A stretch of DNA of 64,000 nt from NCBI GenBank assembly GCA_964393605.1, contig CAYMUL010000001.1, positions 213,272-277,271 of the forward strand, in the 5' to 3' direction. How positions within the stretch are numbered: position 1 is the first letter of the stretch; every line of letters starts with the position of its first letter. The notes under the pieces were generated by a model, which saw nothing but the letters and a program-made list of their open reading frames with translations, was not told the origin of the DNA and did no database searches. The position numbers and the translations under genes were made by a program. Positions 32,516 to 41,622 of this stretch are shown in pieces. The stretch comes from CAYMUL01 sp964393605. GTDB lineage: Bacteria > Bacteroidota > Ignavibacteria > Ignavibacteriales > Ignavibacteriaceae.

Positions 32516-33828
32516 TATCGTCCTCCCCACTCTTCATGATTTTCATCGATGTGATTATCAAAAAAATCTTTGTATGCTTTGTAGCCGCCGACAGCATAGT
32601 TGAAATGCGTTTCGTTATTTCTATCGAAAACAATTTTGCCGTCAATCCAAGTTTGTTCAACGTGGGTGTACACCGAGAATGGATCGCCGGAAAGAATTAT
32701 GAAGTCTGCATCTTTACCAATTTCAAGAGAGCCGACACGGTTTTCCAGCCCGAGCATGCGCGCACCCGCGATTGTCATAGACTCCAGCGCTTTCTGCCGC
32801 GAAAGTCCGGCTCGAATTCCGAGTGCGGCCGAACGGAGAAATAATCTTGAATCGGTTATGTAATCATCTGTATGATATGCAACATCAACGCCGGCTTTTT
32901 CAAGTTCGCTTCCGTTTTTAAGTAAAAGATTTTTTGCTTCGAGTTTTCCGCCGGGGGAATCAATCATAATAATTGAACAAGGTGCTTTTGCTTTTGCAAT
33001 TTCATCGGCAACCATCCAACCTTCGCTTACATGATGAAGCACAACTTTGTAGCCGAACTCTTCCGCAATTCTTAACACAGTTAAAATATCCTCAGCTTTG
33101 TGCGTGTGGTGTTGAACAATTCTTTTTCCTTCGAGAACTTGCACGAGAGTTTCCATTTCTAAATCTCTCTTCGGCAATTTAGATGCATCACCTTTTGCAT
33201 CGGCAATTTTCTTTTGATATTCTTTTGCGCGAATAAAAAGTTGCCGGATGATGGAAGCAGATTTTGCGCGCGTTCCCGGAAACGGTGAAGAGCCGATTGA
33301 GTTTGTGCCGTTTGCCATTTTTAATCCGCCGCAAATATCGTTCAAAGGATCTTTGCAGAAGAGAAGGTCTTCAATTTTATTTCCGATGCGAGATTTTACA
33401 TAACTTGTTTGTCCGCTCATCAAATGCCCTGAGCCGGACATAATGTTCAGCGTTGTAATTCCTCCTGCACGAGCGCGCCAAAAGGAATCGCTCATCGGAT
33501 CTATTCCGTCAAGCACGCGCACATCGGGATGAGTAGAAGAAGAACGATCGCCGCCGGAAACTCCGCCGACGTGAGAGTGTGTGTCAACTAATCCCGGCAT
33601 AATTATTTTTCCGTTTGCATCAACAACCAATGCATCGGCGGGAACAGAAACACTATTTTTATCTCCGACCGAAATAATAATTCCATCTTTAAATATTATC
33701 GCACCGTTGTTGTAAGTCTCGCCGGTAACAGTTATGATTTGCGCGTTAATTATTGCGGTTAATTTTTCTTGCGCTTGTAAAGAACAAAAAGTAAGTAGAA
33801 TTAAAAATATTGTTTGTGTACTTCTCAT
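32515..33828 (-). CDS. Exported amidohydrolase (imidazolonepropionase-like)
   Basis: The 437-residue protein has a signal peptide (to about LQAQ), the metal motif PGLVDTHSHVGG (HxH), HHTHKAED, VLHHVSEGW and a late Asp in AYHTDDYITDS, all positions expected for a metal-dependent amidohydrolase. The end SLEIGKDADFIILSGDPFS is the family C-terminal sandwich. It would hydrolyse an amide or cyclic imide, perhaps a dipeptide, in the periplasm. It is translationally coupled to the ligand-less paralogue and followed by crcB and DUF190. There are 551 bp of non-coding DNA upstream. Confidence 0.9.
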   Translation of the reverse strand: MRSTQTIFLILLTFCSLQAQEKLTAIINAQIITVTGETYNNGAIIFKDGIIISVGDKNSVSVPADALVVDANGKIIMPGLVDTHSHVGGVSGGDRSSSTHPDVRVLDGIDPMSDSFWRARAGGITTLNIMSGSGHLMSGQTSYVKSRIGNKIEDLLFCKDPLNDICGGLKMANGTNSIGSSPFPGTRAKSASIIRQLFIRAKEYQKKIADAKGDASKLPKRDLEMETLVQVLEGKRIVQHHTHKAEDILTVLRIAEEFGYKVVLHHVSEGWMVADEIAKAKAPCSIIMIDSPGGKLEAKNLLLKNGSELEKAGVDVAYHTDDYITDSRLFLRSAALGIRAGLSRQKALESMTIAGARMLGLENRVGSLEIGKDADFIILSGDPFSVYTHVEQTWIDGKIVFDRNNETHFNYAVGGYKAYKDFFDNHIDENHEEWGGR

Positions 33829-33972
33829 TTCATCTCCGATTAATTTAAAATAAGCGAAACGAATTTAGGAAAAGAATTGTGAATAGTTGCAAACTGAGAG
33901 TGGAGAGTAGATAATTAATAGTGAGTAGTTAATAGTTAAGTAAAACCGAGCGATGTCGGTAGCGGTGCTACA

Positions 33973-34225
33973 TTTTTTATCCGTGCCAATCAGCGTTATC
34001 AGTGTTCTATCTTTCTCATTATCTTATTCATCTCCCGAAGGTCCGTAGGACTCCGTTGGAAGAGAATCTTACACTTACACTTAATCTTTCTCTTTCTCTT
34101 AATCTTTCGCTTTCTCTGCATTGAGATTTGAAAAATCTTTTTCTCTCACTCCGGCACGATGATTGATGCGGAAAAATATTTCTTGACTATAATTCATTCT
34201 TTGCTTAAACTGAAACCAAGTAATT
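33973..34225 (+). repeat. Dispersed repeat carrying a hexanucleotide array and promoter, copy 1
   Basis: This block is repeated at 45547-45826. It contains TTTTTTATCCGTGCCAATCA, a short conserved segment (CTCCCGAAGGTCCGTAGGAC), then an array of eight hexamers plus 4 nt (34065-34116) made of AATCTT, ACACTT, TCTCTT and TCGCTT units, and ends in the promoter described separately. The array has 52 nt here and 88 nt in the other copy. Confidence 0.85.
34183..34211 (+). promoter_or_regulatory. Candidate promoter P1 of the first surface-protein unit
   Basis: TTGACT (34183-34188), 17 nt, TAAACT (34206-34211). It is followed by a block conserved with the second unit (GAAACCAAGTAATTCGTATT and onward). 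The same two boxes at the same spacing occur at 39713-39741. Confidence 0.65.
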
Positions 34226-34281
34226 CGTATTTTTTAATTAACTAATGGATAAACAATTTTTTAACTAATAATGAGAACAAC

Positions 34282-34353
34282 ATGGACAGCATGATTTTAC
34301 CCCCCCCCCCCGCGATATTTACTTCTAGCAAACCAATTAAATTTATTTTTTAA
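34282..34353 (+). other. Possible leader ORF with a 12-C tract
   Basis: An ATG at 34282, preceded by GAGAACAAC, opens 23 codons through a run of 12 C (34300-34311) and stops at 34351-34353, before the lipoprotein start at 34380. Adding or removing a C changes where the frame stops. It may be a regulatory leader or simply an untranslated phase-variable tract. Confidence 0.35.
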
Positions 34354-34379
34354 CTTAATTCCTTTGTGGTAGGAAAGAA

Positions 34380-35417
34380 ATGAAGAAAAATTATTTTGCA
34401 CTTCTTTATAGAGTAGCTTTATTTTTTATAAGCCCCTTACTCTTTGCAAGCCTTTCATGCAACGATAACCCAACAACACACGACGATATAAAACCTGGAC
34501 GAAGAGATTATACGTGGACGGTGGATACATTAAAAGCTAACCCTGGTGATTTGATTTATTTATTTAAATTATGGGGAAGTAGCCCTAATGATTTGTGGGC
34601 CGTAGGCCATGCAGATGAATCAATTAATTCGCTTTGGCATTATGATGGTGTTAAATGGCAGAGGACATCACAGAGGCTGAGCAGTAATCTGGAATCTATA
34701 TTTGGTTTCAACTCAGCTCATATCTGGACTTGCACTTCACCTGGAGGGACAATTTATAAATTCAATGGAGCAAGTTGGAGCGACCTTGGTTATTTTCCAT
34801 ATCTTGATTATTCACTGGTCTATTTCAATTGCGTATGGGGTGTATCACCTGAAGAGATTTATGTTGTTGGCGCTGCTTACGAGCAGAGTAAGGGAGTTCA
34901 GTCATTATTATTAAAATTTGATGGCGCTAAATGGAACTATGTCAATCTGCCTGCGAATAAAACTGGTTTATTGAGCGTTATAAAAAACATAGAAAATGGC
35001 TATCTTTATTTTAGCGGGGTTGAGATGACTTCAAGTGGAGATATTTGGAAAATACTAGTTTATACCGGAAATAGTTTTGATGAAATTTACAGCGGCAGCG
35101 ATGTTACGTGGGTGAATAGTATAAATGGATATCTCTACTTATGTATCGGAAAATCAATTTACAAACATCAGAATAATAAACTTATGTTGTGGAAAGATTT
35201 CTCAAACACTTCGCATTTAGGTGGATTCTGGGGACGAAGTGAAAAAGATTTTTTTACACTTGGGAGAAATTCTATAACGCACTTCAATGGAGCAGATATT
35301 CAACCATTATATAATTTTCCAGATAATATGATATTTGATGTTGAGGTATTTGAAAAAGATATTTTTATACTCTACTTAGGGAATTATCCTATCGTAGTGC
35401 ATGGGAAATTAAAATAA
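34380..35417 (+). CDS. Surface lipoprotein with beta-propeller-like repeats
   Basis: This 345-residue lipoprotein has a lipobox ending in ASLSC (residue 27), then NDNPTTHDDIKPGRRDYTWT. The first about 48 residues and the DNA upstream are duplicated at 39907. The mature part has WGSSPNDLWAVGHAD, SLWHYDGVKWQRTS and WGVSPEEIYVVG repeats, typical of beta-propeller proteins exposed on the surface. AGGAAAG precedes the ATG. It is expressed from a promoter with a poly-C tract between promoter and start, so its level may vary between cells. Confidence 0.82.
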   Translation: MKKNYFALLYRVALFFISPLLFASLSCNDNPTTHDDIKPGRRDYTWTVDTLKANPGDLIYLFKLWGSSPNDLWAVGHADESINSLWHYDGVKWQRTSQRLSSNLESIFGFNSAHIWTCTSPGGTIYKFNGASWSDLGYFPYLDYSLVYFNCVWGVSPEEIYVVGAAYEQSKGVQSLLLKFDGAKWNYVNLPANKTGLLSVIKNIENGYLYFSGVEMTSSGDIWKILVYTGNSFDEIYSGSDVTWVNSINGYLYLCIGKSIYKHQNNKLMLWKDFSNTSHLGGFWGRSEKDFFTLGRNSITHFNGADIQPLYNFPDNMIFDVEVFEKDIFILYLGNYPIVVHGKLK

Positions 35418-35449
35418 TTAAATAATAAACATTGTTAAAGAAGTTAAAA

Positions 35450-35980
35450 ATGATAAAAATATTTTTTACTGTTATTTTATTTTATACATGTATTCTTTTT
35501 TCACAGAATTTTCAAAATGAATTCATCTCTTTAAGAAAAAAAGCCAGAAGTACTGAACAAAATTATTTGTCAAAATTTGATATTCATATTGCAGCAGGTA
35601 TCGCACAAGGAGCAAGAATTGGTTTCAGATATTTATTTTATTCAAACTATTCTTTTGAACTCGCATATGGACAAAATATTCTTAACTTTATTACTTTAGC
35701 TGACTATCAAAGAAGATATAGCTTGGGTATTAATTATCACCTAAATGGATCGAATGCAGTATTTAATTTTTCAACTACCTTCGTAGAACAACCGGGGAGT
35801 GTATATGAAGCAGTTTTATTCTCACCAACTTTTGGTTTTTTTCCAATAAGTAAGCATGGTTTTAACACATTTTTTAGATTTGGATTTTATTTAAGAGTTA
35901 TAAAAAATTTTCCAGCTAATAAATGGAAATCAGAAGACATAGGTCCCAACTTAGACCTTGGTATATCTTGGACATTTTGA
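35450..35980 (+). CDS. Hypothetical outer-membrane-like protein
   Basis: The 176-residue protein has a signal peptide (MIKIFFTVILFYTCILFS, then QNF). The mature part alternates aromatic and polar residues (YLFYSNYSFELAYGQNIL, FNFSTTFVEQPGSVYEAVLF) and ends in LGISWTF, with a terminal Phe as in small 8-strand barrels. The ATG at 35450 is preferred over a TTG at 35432 because it places the signal peptide correctly. It lies between the lipoprotein and the giant T9SS protein and is probably co-transcribed with them. No family is recognised. Confidence 0.7.
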   Translation: MIKIFFTVILFYTCILFSQNFQNEFISLRKKARSTEQNYLSKFDIHIAAGIAQGARIGFRYLFYSNYSFELAYGQNILNFITLADYQRRYSLGINYHLNGSNAVFNFSTTFVEQPGSVYEAVLFSPTFGFFPISKHGFNTFFRFGFYLRVIKNFPANKWKSEDIGPNLDLGISWTF

Positions 35981-36022
35981 ATAATTACAAATGAATAATA
36001 ACAAATAAAAAAGGAGATTTTT

Positions 36023-39000
36023 ATGAAAAAATTATTTTTTTTGATTCTTATTTTCTTTCTATTTAGCAGTATAGCTCTCCCTCATAGAGAATGGGTACAC
36101 CAATACTTGGTGCAAGAATCTTATAATTTTTTAGAGATGCAGCTTGGCTATGAAATAACCGATCTAAAAAATCATATTGGTTTTGGCTTTTATGGAAGTG
36201 GAGATAATGATGATCCTTGGGCAACAGGTTATATAGGTGTTGCTGCTTGGCGGGAAGATATGGAAGATGTAATTTGGGGATATGGCGGATGGTTTAATGG
36301 ATGGGATCCATCGATAACACATTTTTGGAAAGCAGATGATGGAGATAATGTTTTGACTCCAATACCTTCCTTTGGGAATGCCGAGAATGCCTATTACAAA
36401 GCACGAATTTTTCTCTTTGGAGGTCATAGGATTTTTTTTAAAAAAGTCTCTTTCGATCCTGATATTGGTCAAGTAATTTTAGGAAGATTTTATTCATATA
36501 ATTCTCTTTTTGAATTCTTTAGAACAGGTCGTTGTTATTATGAAGGTTATATAGATTTAGCAGGTTATGTACATTTAAACTCAACACAAGAAATTTATAT
36601 GGATATAACAGCGGCCCAAAAATATTCTTATCAAATACTAGGTCGAGTCTCACATCTATTAGCAGATATGAGCGTTCCAGCCCATAGTCATAATGATTTT
36701 CATCCTTGTAATTTTGATCCAGATTATTACGAACATTATATGGGTGGTGCTGCAATTGAAGAATGCGATGAAAGTCAAACAATATTTCCGGCACAAAACT
36801 GGAATAAAAATACTGCGTCAAGTTACGGTGGTTTATTACCTCTTCAATCAGACAATTTATCAACGGCAAGATATCTTTTCTACACATTAAACCAATTAGC
36901 TGATCATTTTCCTAGTGGACCAGGAGCAATAGATTATCCAGGTAATAATAGTCTTCCCAACGGTAGTTATCCTATTTTAATATCACGCTATCAAGCACTT
37001 GGCGATCCACCGACTTCAATTCATCCAGTTGAAAATATTGCCAATGAAACCTTTAATTATGTAATTCGTGCCACTGCAACTTTATACTATTTGTTTGCAG
37101 TTGAAACTGGACTAATTGCTAAGGTAACAGCAAAAAATAATTTTGATTATGGAACTATTAAAGTAGGTGTAAATACTCTCCCAACACAGAGAAATAGCCC
37201 ATATATCTTTGGCTCTATCAATGGTTGGACTGTAAATTTAGAAGCCCAGAATCAAACTTATGAGGCGTACGACTGGATTTGGAATACGAGTGGTGTTCAA
37301 TCTAGTCTCAGTAATTGGAAAAAGAAGGCTGAAGGTTCTCCTTCGCCCGACCCAATTTATGGAGCCTCGAATATTAACTATTCATTCAATGTTGCAATCA
37401 ATGATCATAATTCAGAATATATCGCAGATCTAAAAAAGATATACAAAGTATCCCGCCAGGACCAAACCGAGTTTGACGGAACAATTTCTGCAGGGGTGGT
37501 CACTCAAATCGTCGAACAAAACAGCGGACAAATTACAGCCCCAATAAATACAACCATAAACGGAAGGACATATAATTTTTTCGGATGGAGTGATGGATCA
37601 ATAGATAATCCACGTACGGTAACGCCAACCAATAATGAAACCTATACTGCTTTGTACAAACTGCCTCATCATTCAAATCAAACGAATGCTTTCGAAAATA
37701 GCAGCGCGCGGAAATTTATCAAAACCAGCGATGGCGTAATGCACCTTGTTTATGAAAGCATGGGAAGGGTTTGGTATGAGCAGAGTACTGATAATGGAGT
37801 TAACTGGATTTTGATGAATGACGGTAAACCGTTGGATAACGGAAATGGTGAGTGTCCATCAATCGATTTTGGAACAATTGGTGAACACATTTTAATTCTC
37901 ATTGCTTACCAGGAAACCAACATCTATTCGCAAACAAGTTTAAAGGTTGCGGTATTCAAATCAGCTTACGGTTTTCAACCGTATGAGCTTATTGAAACGG
38001 AAACAATATTTACCGAAATGATTGGTTATAGAGTAAATCCCGTTATCTCGATACACTCAACAAATACCTCAAACTCATCCGGTTCTATTTTAATTTCATG
38101 GCAAGATCAAAGTGAGGGGGGATTATTTTATCGGCTCGCAGGTTTAAACATGGATGGAATAAACCTTACTGGTTCTAATATTCGCATTGCAGAAACTTCA
38201 GTTAATTCAATAAATCCGGCGTCCTCCACAAAAAGAATTTATGATTCGAACAATAAATTTCATTTAGTTTGGCAAGAGAATGAAGAAATAAAATATTGCA
38301 CTTTCTTTTCACAAAGCGCTGTTGCAACATTATCCACAAATTCCGGTTATGATGTTAATATTCAACCGTCAATCGTTGTACTAAATGATAATATAGCTCG
38401 CATTTCATGGGTAGGTGAAAGGATGGATGAATCCGAATCAATACAGAGCAATGTGGTATTCATGGCGCCGGATAACCCTTCACATTTTTGGACTTTCGGA
38501 AATAACGTTAGTTCAACAAACATCAATCGGCCAGATAACGTCAATGCGTATGTTATAGGTTGGAGTGAAGATGATGGCAACGTGAACCAAATAGTTGATA
38601 ACCACTTAAGTCAATCATATATCAGAAATCTAAATCAAGTTGGCAAAGATATTCAAATCTGTAACGGGTCAACTTTTTCGGATATGTATGCGACTATTTT
38701 TAATACAAGCAACTCGCCGTATTTTTTTAATTTGAGCAATGATATTCAATCGTACTATACCATTCCGAAAAATACCAGCACAACCTCCATCAGCGAAGGG
38801 CGGGAAGGAATTGTTGCAAAGAACAAGTTGCAATTCTACTTCGGCGTAGGCGATGTTAAGGTTGATAATGAGTTGGTCAGTTTCAAAGAGATTGCAGACA
38901 CGGTTCGTTTCTCCAATCTTCAAACGCTAAACCAATATCTCACAACCGAGCCGTTTCCATTAACCGATAACAGCAGTTTTTATTACAGCGTACAGTTCGG

Positions 39001-39586
39001 AGTAACGGATACAAGCTATGCGCAAAACTCACTTTCTGCAAACAGCTTCGTAAAGTTCCGTGTTCTCTTACTTGACAATAACACGAATCAACTGCTCGGC
39101 GTTTATGACGAAGTAACTTACACTCTCGATAATCTGCTTCAGCATAAAAACATCGCGTATCAAGTCAACACAAACGGAGTAGGAAACAGAACGGTGCGGC
39201 TTGCATTGGAAGTAACTGAAAACATCGAACCGAAGTACGCGCTTGCCGAAAAGTATGCGGATGATTATGTAATCACAAAGGAGAAATACGAGACGATAGA
39301 GTACAAGGGAAAACTTGGAATTACAGAATATGCGTTATTGCAGAATTATCCCAATCCATTTAATCCGGTAACAACGGTCAACTATCAAATACCGAAGAGT
39401 GGAAGAGTTGTGTTAAAAGTGTATGACATTCTCGGTAGAGAAGTTGCAACGTTGGTGAATGAAGAGAAAGAAACAGGAAGATATACTGTTAATTTCGATG
39501 CGAGCGCTCTTTCTTCCGGCGTTTATCTGTACGAAATAGTTGTGAACGATTATCGCGCGGTGAAGAAACTCATGGTGATTAAATAA
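36023..39586 (+). CDS. Giant T9SS surface protein with phospholipase C-like N-terminus
   Basis: The protein has 1187 residues. The N-terminal part (about 20-360) contains GRVSHLLADMSVPAHSHND and a later YEHYMGG around residue 240, a His/Asp pattern resembling zinc-dependent phospholipase C/S1-P1 nuclease-type sites; catalysis is unproven. From about residue 490 to the end it shares a long module with the protein at 41623, including GWSDG, RKFIKTSDGVMHLVYESMGR and the final T9SS domain LLQNYPNPFNPVTTVNYQIP. The N-terminal half is AT-richer than the C-terminal half (17 G/C in 36121-36180 against 23 in 39361-39420), as if two sources were joined. AAGGAG lies 7 nt before the ATG. Confidence 0.88.
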   Translation: MKKLFFLILIFFLFSSIALPHREWVHQYLVQESYNFLEMQLGYEITDLKNHIGFGFYGSGDNDDPWATGYIGVAAWREDMEDVIWGYGGWFNGWDPSITHFWKADDGDNVLTPIPSFGNAENAYYKARIFLFGGHRIFFKKVSFDPDIGQVILGRFYSYNSLFEFFRTGRCYYEGYIDLAGYVHLNSTQEIYMDITAAQKYSYQILGRVSHLLADMSVPAHSHNDFHPCNFDPDYYEHYMGGAAIEECDESQTIFPAQNWNKNTASSYGGLLPLQSDNLSTARYLFYTLNQLADHFPSGPGAIDYPGNNSLPNGSYPILISRYQALGDPPTSIHPVENIANETFNYVIRATATLYYLFAVETGLIAKVTAKNNFDYGTIKVGVNTLPTQRNSPYIFGSINGWTVNLEAQNQTYEAYDWIWNTSGVQSSLSNWKKKAEGSPSPDPIYGASNINYSFNVAINDHNSEYIADLKKIYKVSRQDQTEFDGTISAGVVTQIVEQNSGQITAPINTTINGRTYNFFGWSDGSIDNPRTVTPTNNETYTALYKLPHHSNQTNAFENSSARKFIKTSDGVMHLVYESMGRVWYEQSTDNGVNWILMNDGKPLDNGNGECPSIDFGTIGEHILILIAYQETNIYSQTSLKVAVFKSAYGFQPYELIETETIFTEMIGYRVNPVISIHSTNTSNSSGSILISWQDQSEGGLFYRLAGLNMDGINLTGSNIRIAETSVNSINPASSTKRIYDSNNKFHLVWQENEEIKYCTFFSQSAVATLSTNSGYDVNIQPSIVVLNDNIARISWVGERMDESESIQSNVVFMAPDNPSHFWTFGNNVSSTNINRPDNVNAYVIGWSEDDGNVNQIVDNHLSQSYIRNLNQVGKDIQICNGSTFSDMYATIFNTSNSPYFFNLSNDIQSYYTIPKNTSTTSISEGREGIVAKNKLQFYFGVGDVKVDNELVSFKEIADTVRFSNLQTLNQYLTTEPFPLTDNSSFYYSVQFGVTDTSYAQNSLSANSFVKFRVLLLDNNTNQLLGVYDEVTYTLDNLLQHKNIAYQVNTNGVGNRTVRLALEVTENIEPKYALAEKYADDYVITKEKYETIEYKGKLGITEYALLQNYPNPFNPVTTVNYQIPKSGRVVLKVYDILGREVATLVNEEKETGRYTVNFDASALSSGVYLYEIVVNDYRAVKKLMVIK

Positions 39587-39618
39587 GTGAAAAGTTAAAA
39601 ACTAAAAGTGAAAAGTGA

Positions 39619-39644
39619 GGTCGAGCGGGCGCCCGACCTTTTTT
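39619..39644 (+). terminator. Rho-independent terminator after the first giant T9SS gene
   Basis: GGTCGAGC pairs with GCCCGACC around a GGGC loop (one mismatch), followed by six T. A related hairpin ends the second giant gene at 45527-45552. Confidence 0.75.
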
Positions 39645-39712
39645 CAAATCGAGTTAGTCCTTTACCGGAAACAAGGCTATGATCGTTCAAAGATTTTTTT
39701 TGAAAATTTTTC

Positions 39713-39741
39713 TTGACTTTAGTTTTTAGATTGCTTAAAAT
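39713..39741 (+). promoter_or_regulatory. Candidate promoter P2 of the second surface-protein unit
   Basis: TTGACT (39713-39718), 17 nt, TAAAAT (39736-39741). The downstream sequence (GAAACCAAGTAATTCGTATT and onward) is nearly identical to that following P1. Confidence 0.7.
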
Positions 39742-39810
39742 GAAACCAAGTAATTCGTATTTTTTAATTAACTAATGGATCAACAATTTTTTAACTTAAA
39801 TGAGGACAAC

Positions 39811-39855
39811 ATGGCGCTCATAATCTACCCCCCCCCCCGCAATATTTATTTATAG
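39811..39855 (+). other. Possible leader ORF with an 11-C tract
   Basis: An ATG at 39811, with GAGG 5 nt upstream, reads through 11 C (39828-39838) and stops at 39853-39855. It is the positional equivalent of the 12-C leader at 34282 but has a different C count, so the two end in different frames. This frame is in phase with the lipoprotein start at 39907 but is stopped before it. Confidence 0.35.
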
Positions 39856-39906
39856 CAAACCAATTAGATTTATTTTTTAATAATTATTCCTTGTGGTAGG
39901 AAAGTA

Positions 39907-40176
39907 ATGAAGAAAAATGATTTTAAACTTCTTTATAAAATAGCATTATTCTTTATAAGCCCTTTACTCTTTGCAAGCCTCTCATGTAACGATAACCCAA
40001 CAACGCACGATGATATAAAACCCGGTAGAAGAGATTATACATGGACGGTGGGTGAATTAAATCTGTCTTTTACGCATTATGAAAGTTTTTCACTGTCGGA
40101 TATAGGGAATGGCTATGCTTTTTCAGGATTAAATTGTGATTTCGAATACCATAGGGAGCTTCGACATGATAATTAA
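39907..40176 (+). CDS. Truncated duplicate of the surface lipoprotein
   Basis: The 89-residue product has the same lipobox and leader (ISPLLFASLSCNDNPTTHDD) as the lipoprotein at 34380, nearly identical over the first 48 residues and in upstream DNA. It then diverges (GELNLSFTHYESFSLSDIGN) and stops early. It may be a non-functional duplicate or a donor of a leader sequence for recombination. The lipoprotein at 40278 follows after 101 nt. Confidence 0.65.
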   Translation: MKKNDFKLLYKIALFFISPLLFASLSCNDNPTTHDDIKPGRRDYTWTVGELNLSFTHYESFSLSDIGNGYAFSGLNCDFEYHRELRHDN

Positions 40177-40277
40177 CAACTTCTGGAAAAATCAGAATTT
40201 CTGCTCTTACATCACTCGGCAAATGAAAATTATTTTCATATACTTAAAATTAACTTTGATATAGTTGAATTTGACAA

Positions 40278-41390
40278 ATGAGAAGAAATATTTTTCAAAC
40301 TATCTACACATCTAATTTCTTTCTAATGTGCATTTCATTATTATTAATCGTTATATTATTCAACTCATTAAGTTGTGGCAATCCTATAGCTCCACCACCA
40401 CCCGATGATAAAAAAATGAAATGGGAAGTTATACCTGAATTGGCTGATATGGATGTGCGTTACATTTTAAAATACAACAATACTTTATATCTATCCGCTG
40501 TGCAAGGATCCGAGTGGAGGGGAATAATTTGGAAAACAGATGATGGAGAAAATTGGATAGCGATGCGGTCATTCGAAAAAGCTATAGGACCGTTAACCGC
40601 AAAAGGAGATACCTTGTATTGTTTAGGAGACAGTCTCTTTAGATATATTATCACATTGGATAAATGGGAAAATGTCTGTCAACCCTCTCCTTTAAATACG
40701 GATGTGCAAGCAGTTTCTGAGATGTTTTTTTTAGATAACGAATTATATGCATTTCAGAATTTTTTCCAACCAGGCAGTACTTATAGAATACATTATGATG
40801 GAAAAATTGAAGATTTATCAAGTTATTTTGGTTATTTCGGTGGAGCTAAAATGATTAAAAAAAATATCAGTGATAATTGGGGCTACGTGAGAGGAATGTA
40901 CCATAATGGTGGTTTTTTTAGATTCGATAGAAATGGATTTGTTTATCTCATTGATGGACTTTCTCTACAAGTAATTCTTAAACCCGCATCAAATTCGATG
41001 GAAGTAAGAAATGATACACTATTCGCAGGTTTCCGTTTCCCTGGTGTTATAAAATATTTAGATGAAAATAATATTTGGAGAGACTATACAGATTCAATTC
41101 CTACAACCCGTCTCGATGCTACTTCACCCTACGTTGAACCAACAGAGATATCTTGTCTTGGCGATCGTATGTTTGTTTCAACTGATATATTTGGTGTTAT
41201 GGAATGGAAAAATGGAATTGGTTGGATCGATATGGCAGAAGGTTTAAGAACATATGATTGGTCTGATGGAAAAGTTTTTTACCCAATAGTTTTTTTAGAG
41301 AATATTAATAATACGCTTATCGCTGCATCTGGTGCCCCTGGTTATGCGGCTTGGGGTGGTAAGGGTGTTTATAAATATAAAATTAAATAA
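40278..41390 (+). CDS. Surface lipoprotein with BNR/propeller-like repeats
   Basis: The 370-residue lipoprotein has a lipobox ending in NSLSC (residue 33), then a Pro-rich stretch (GNPIAPPPPDDKK) and repeats such as IIWKTDDGENWIAMRS and YLSAVQGSEW, typical of BNR or sialidase-like propellers without catalytic residues. It is not related to the lipoprotein at 34380 except in general type. After its stop the same frame stays open for 44 more codons (41391-41525). It belongs to the second surface-protein unit and precedes the second giant T9SS gene. Confidence 0.78.
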   Translation: MRRNIFQTIYTSNFFLMCISLLLIVILFNSLSCGNPIAPPPPDDKKMKWEVIPELADMDVRYILKYNNTLYLSAVQGSEWRGIIWKTDDGENWIAMRSFEKAIGPLTAKGDTLYCLGDSLFRYIITLDKWENVCQPSPLNTDVQAVSEMFFLDNELYAFQNFFQPGSTYRIHYDGKIEDLSSYFGYFGGAKMIKKNISDNWGYVRGMYHNGGFFRFDRNGFVYLIDGLSLQVILKPASNSMEVRNDTLFAGFRFPGVIKYLDENNIWRDYTDSIPTTRLDATSPYVEPTEISCLGDRMFVSTDIFGVMEWKNGIGWIDMAEGLRTYDWSDGKVFYPIVFLENINNTLIAASGAPGYAAWGGKGVYKYKIK

Positions 41391-41425
41391 TTATCAACGG
41401 AGGTTGAGCTTAAAAAATTAATAAC

Positions 41426-41454
41426 CCATTCCGGCGTTTGCGGCACCGGAATGG
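41426..41454 (+). repeat. Hairpin with 9-bp perfect stem
   Basis: CCATTCCGG (41426-41434) pairs with CCGGAATGG (41446-41454) around an 11-nt loop. No T-run follows, so it is not a classical terminator. It lies in the open frame after the lipoprotein stop. Confidence 0.6.
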
Positions 41455-41622
41455 TAAGTGTAAACAATAACAGCAATTCGACAGTCTGGCTAACTGAAGG
41501 CTTTTTTGTTTCCACTGCAATTTAATAAACTAATTAATAAAATTCATTCCCCCGCCGCTTACATTGTATTTTTCTTTAATGTATAGGAATAAATTAAAAT
41601 TTATTTTCAAATGAGGTAATAT

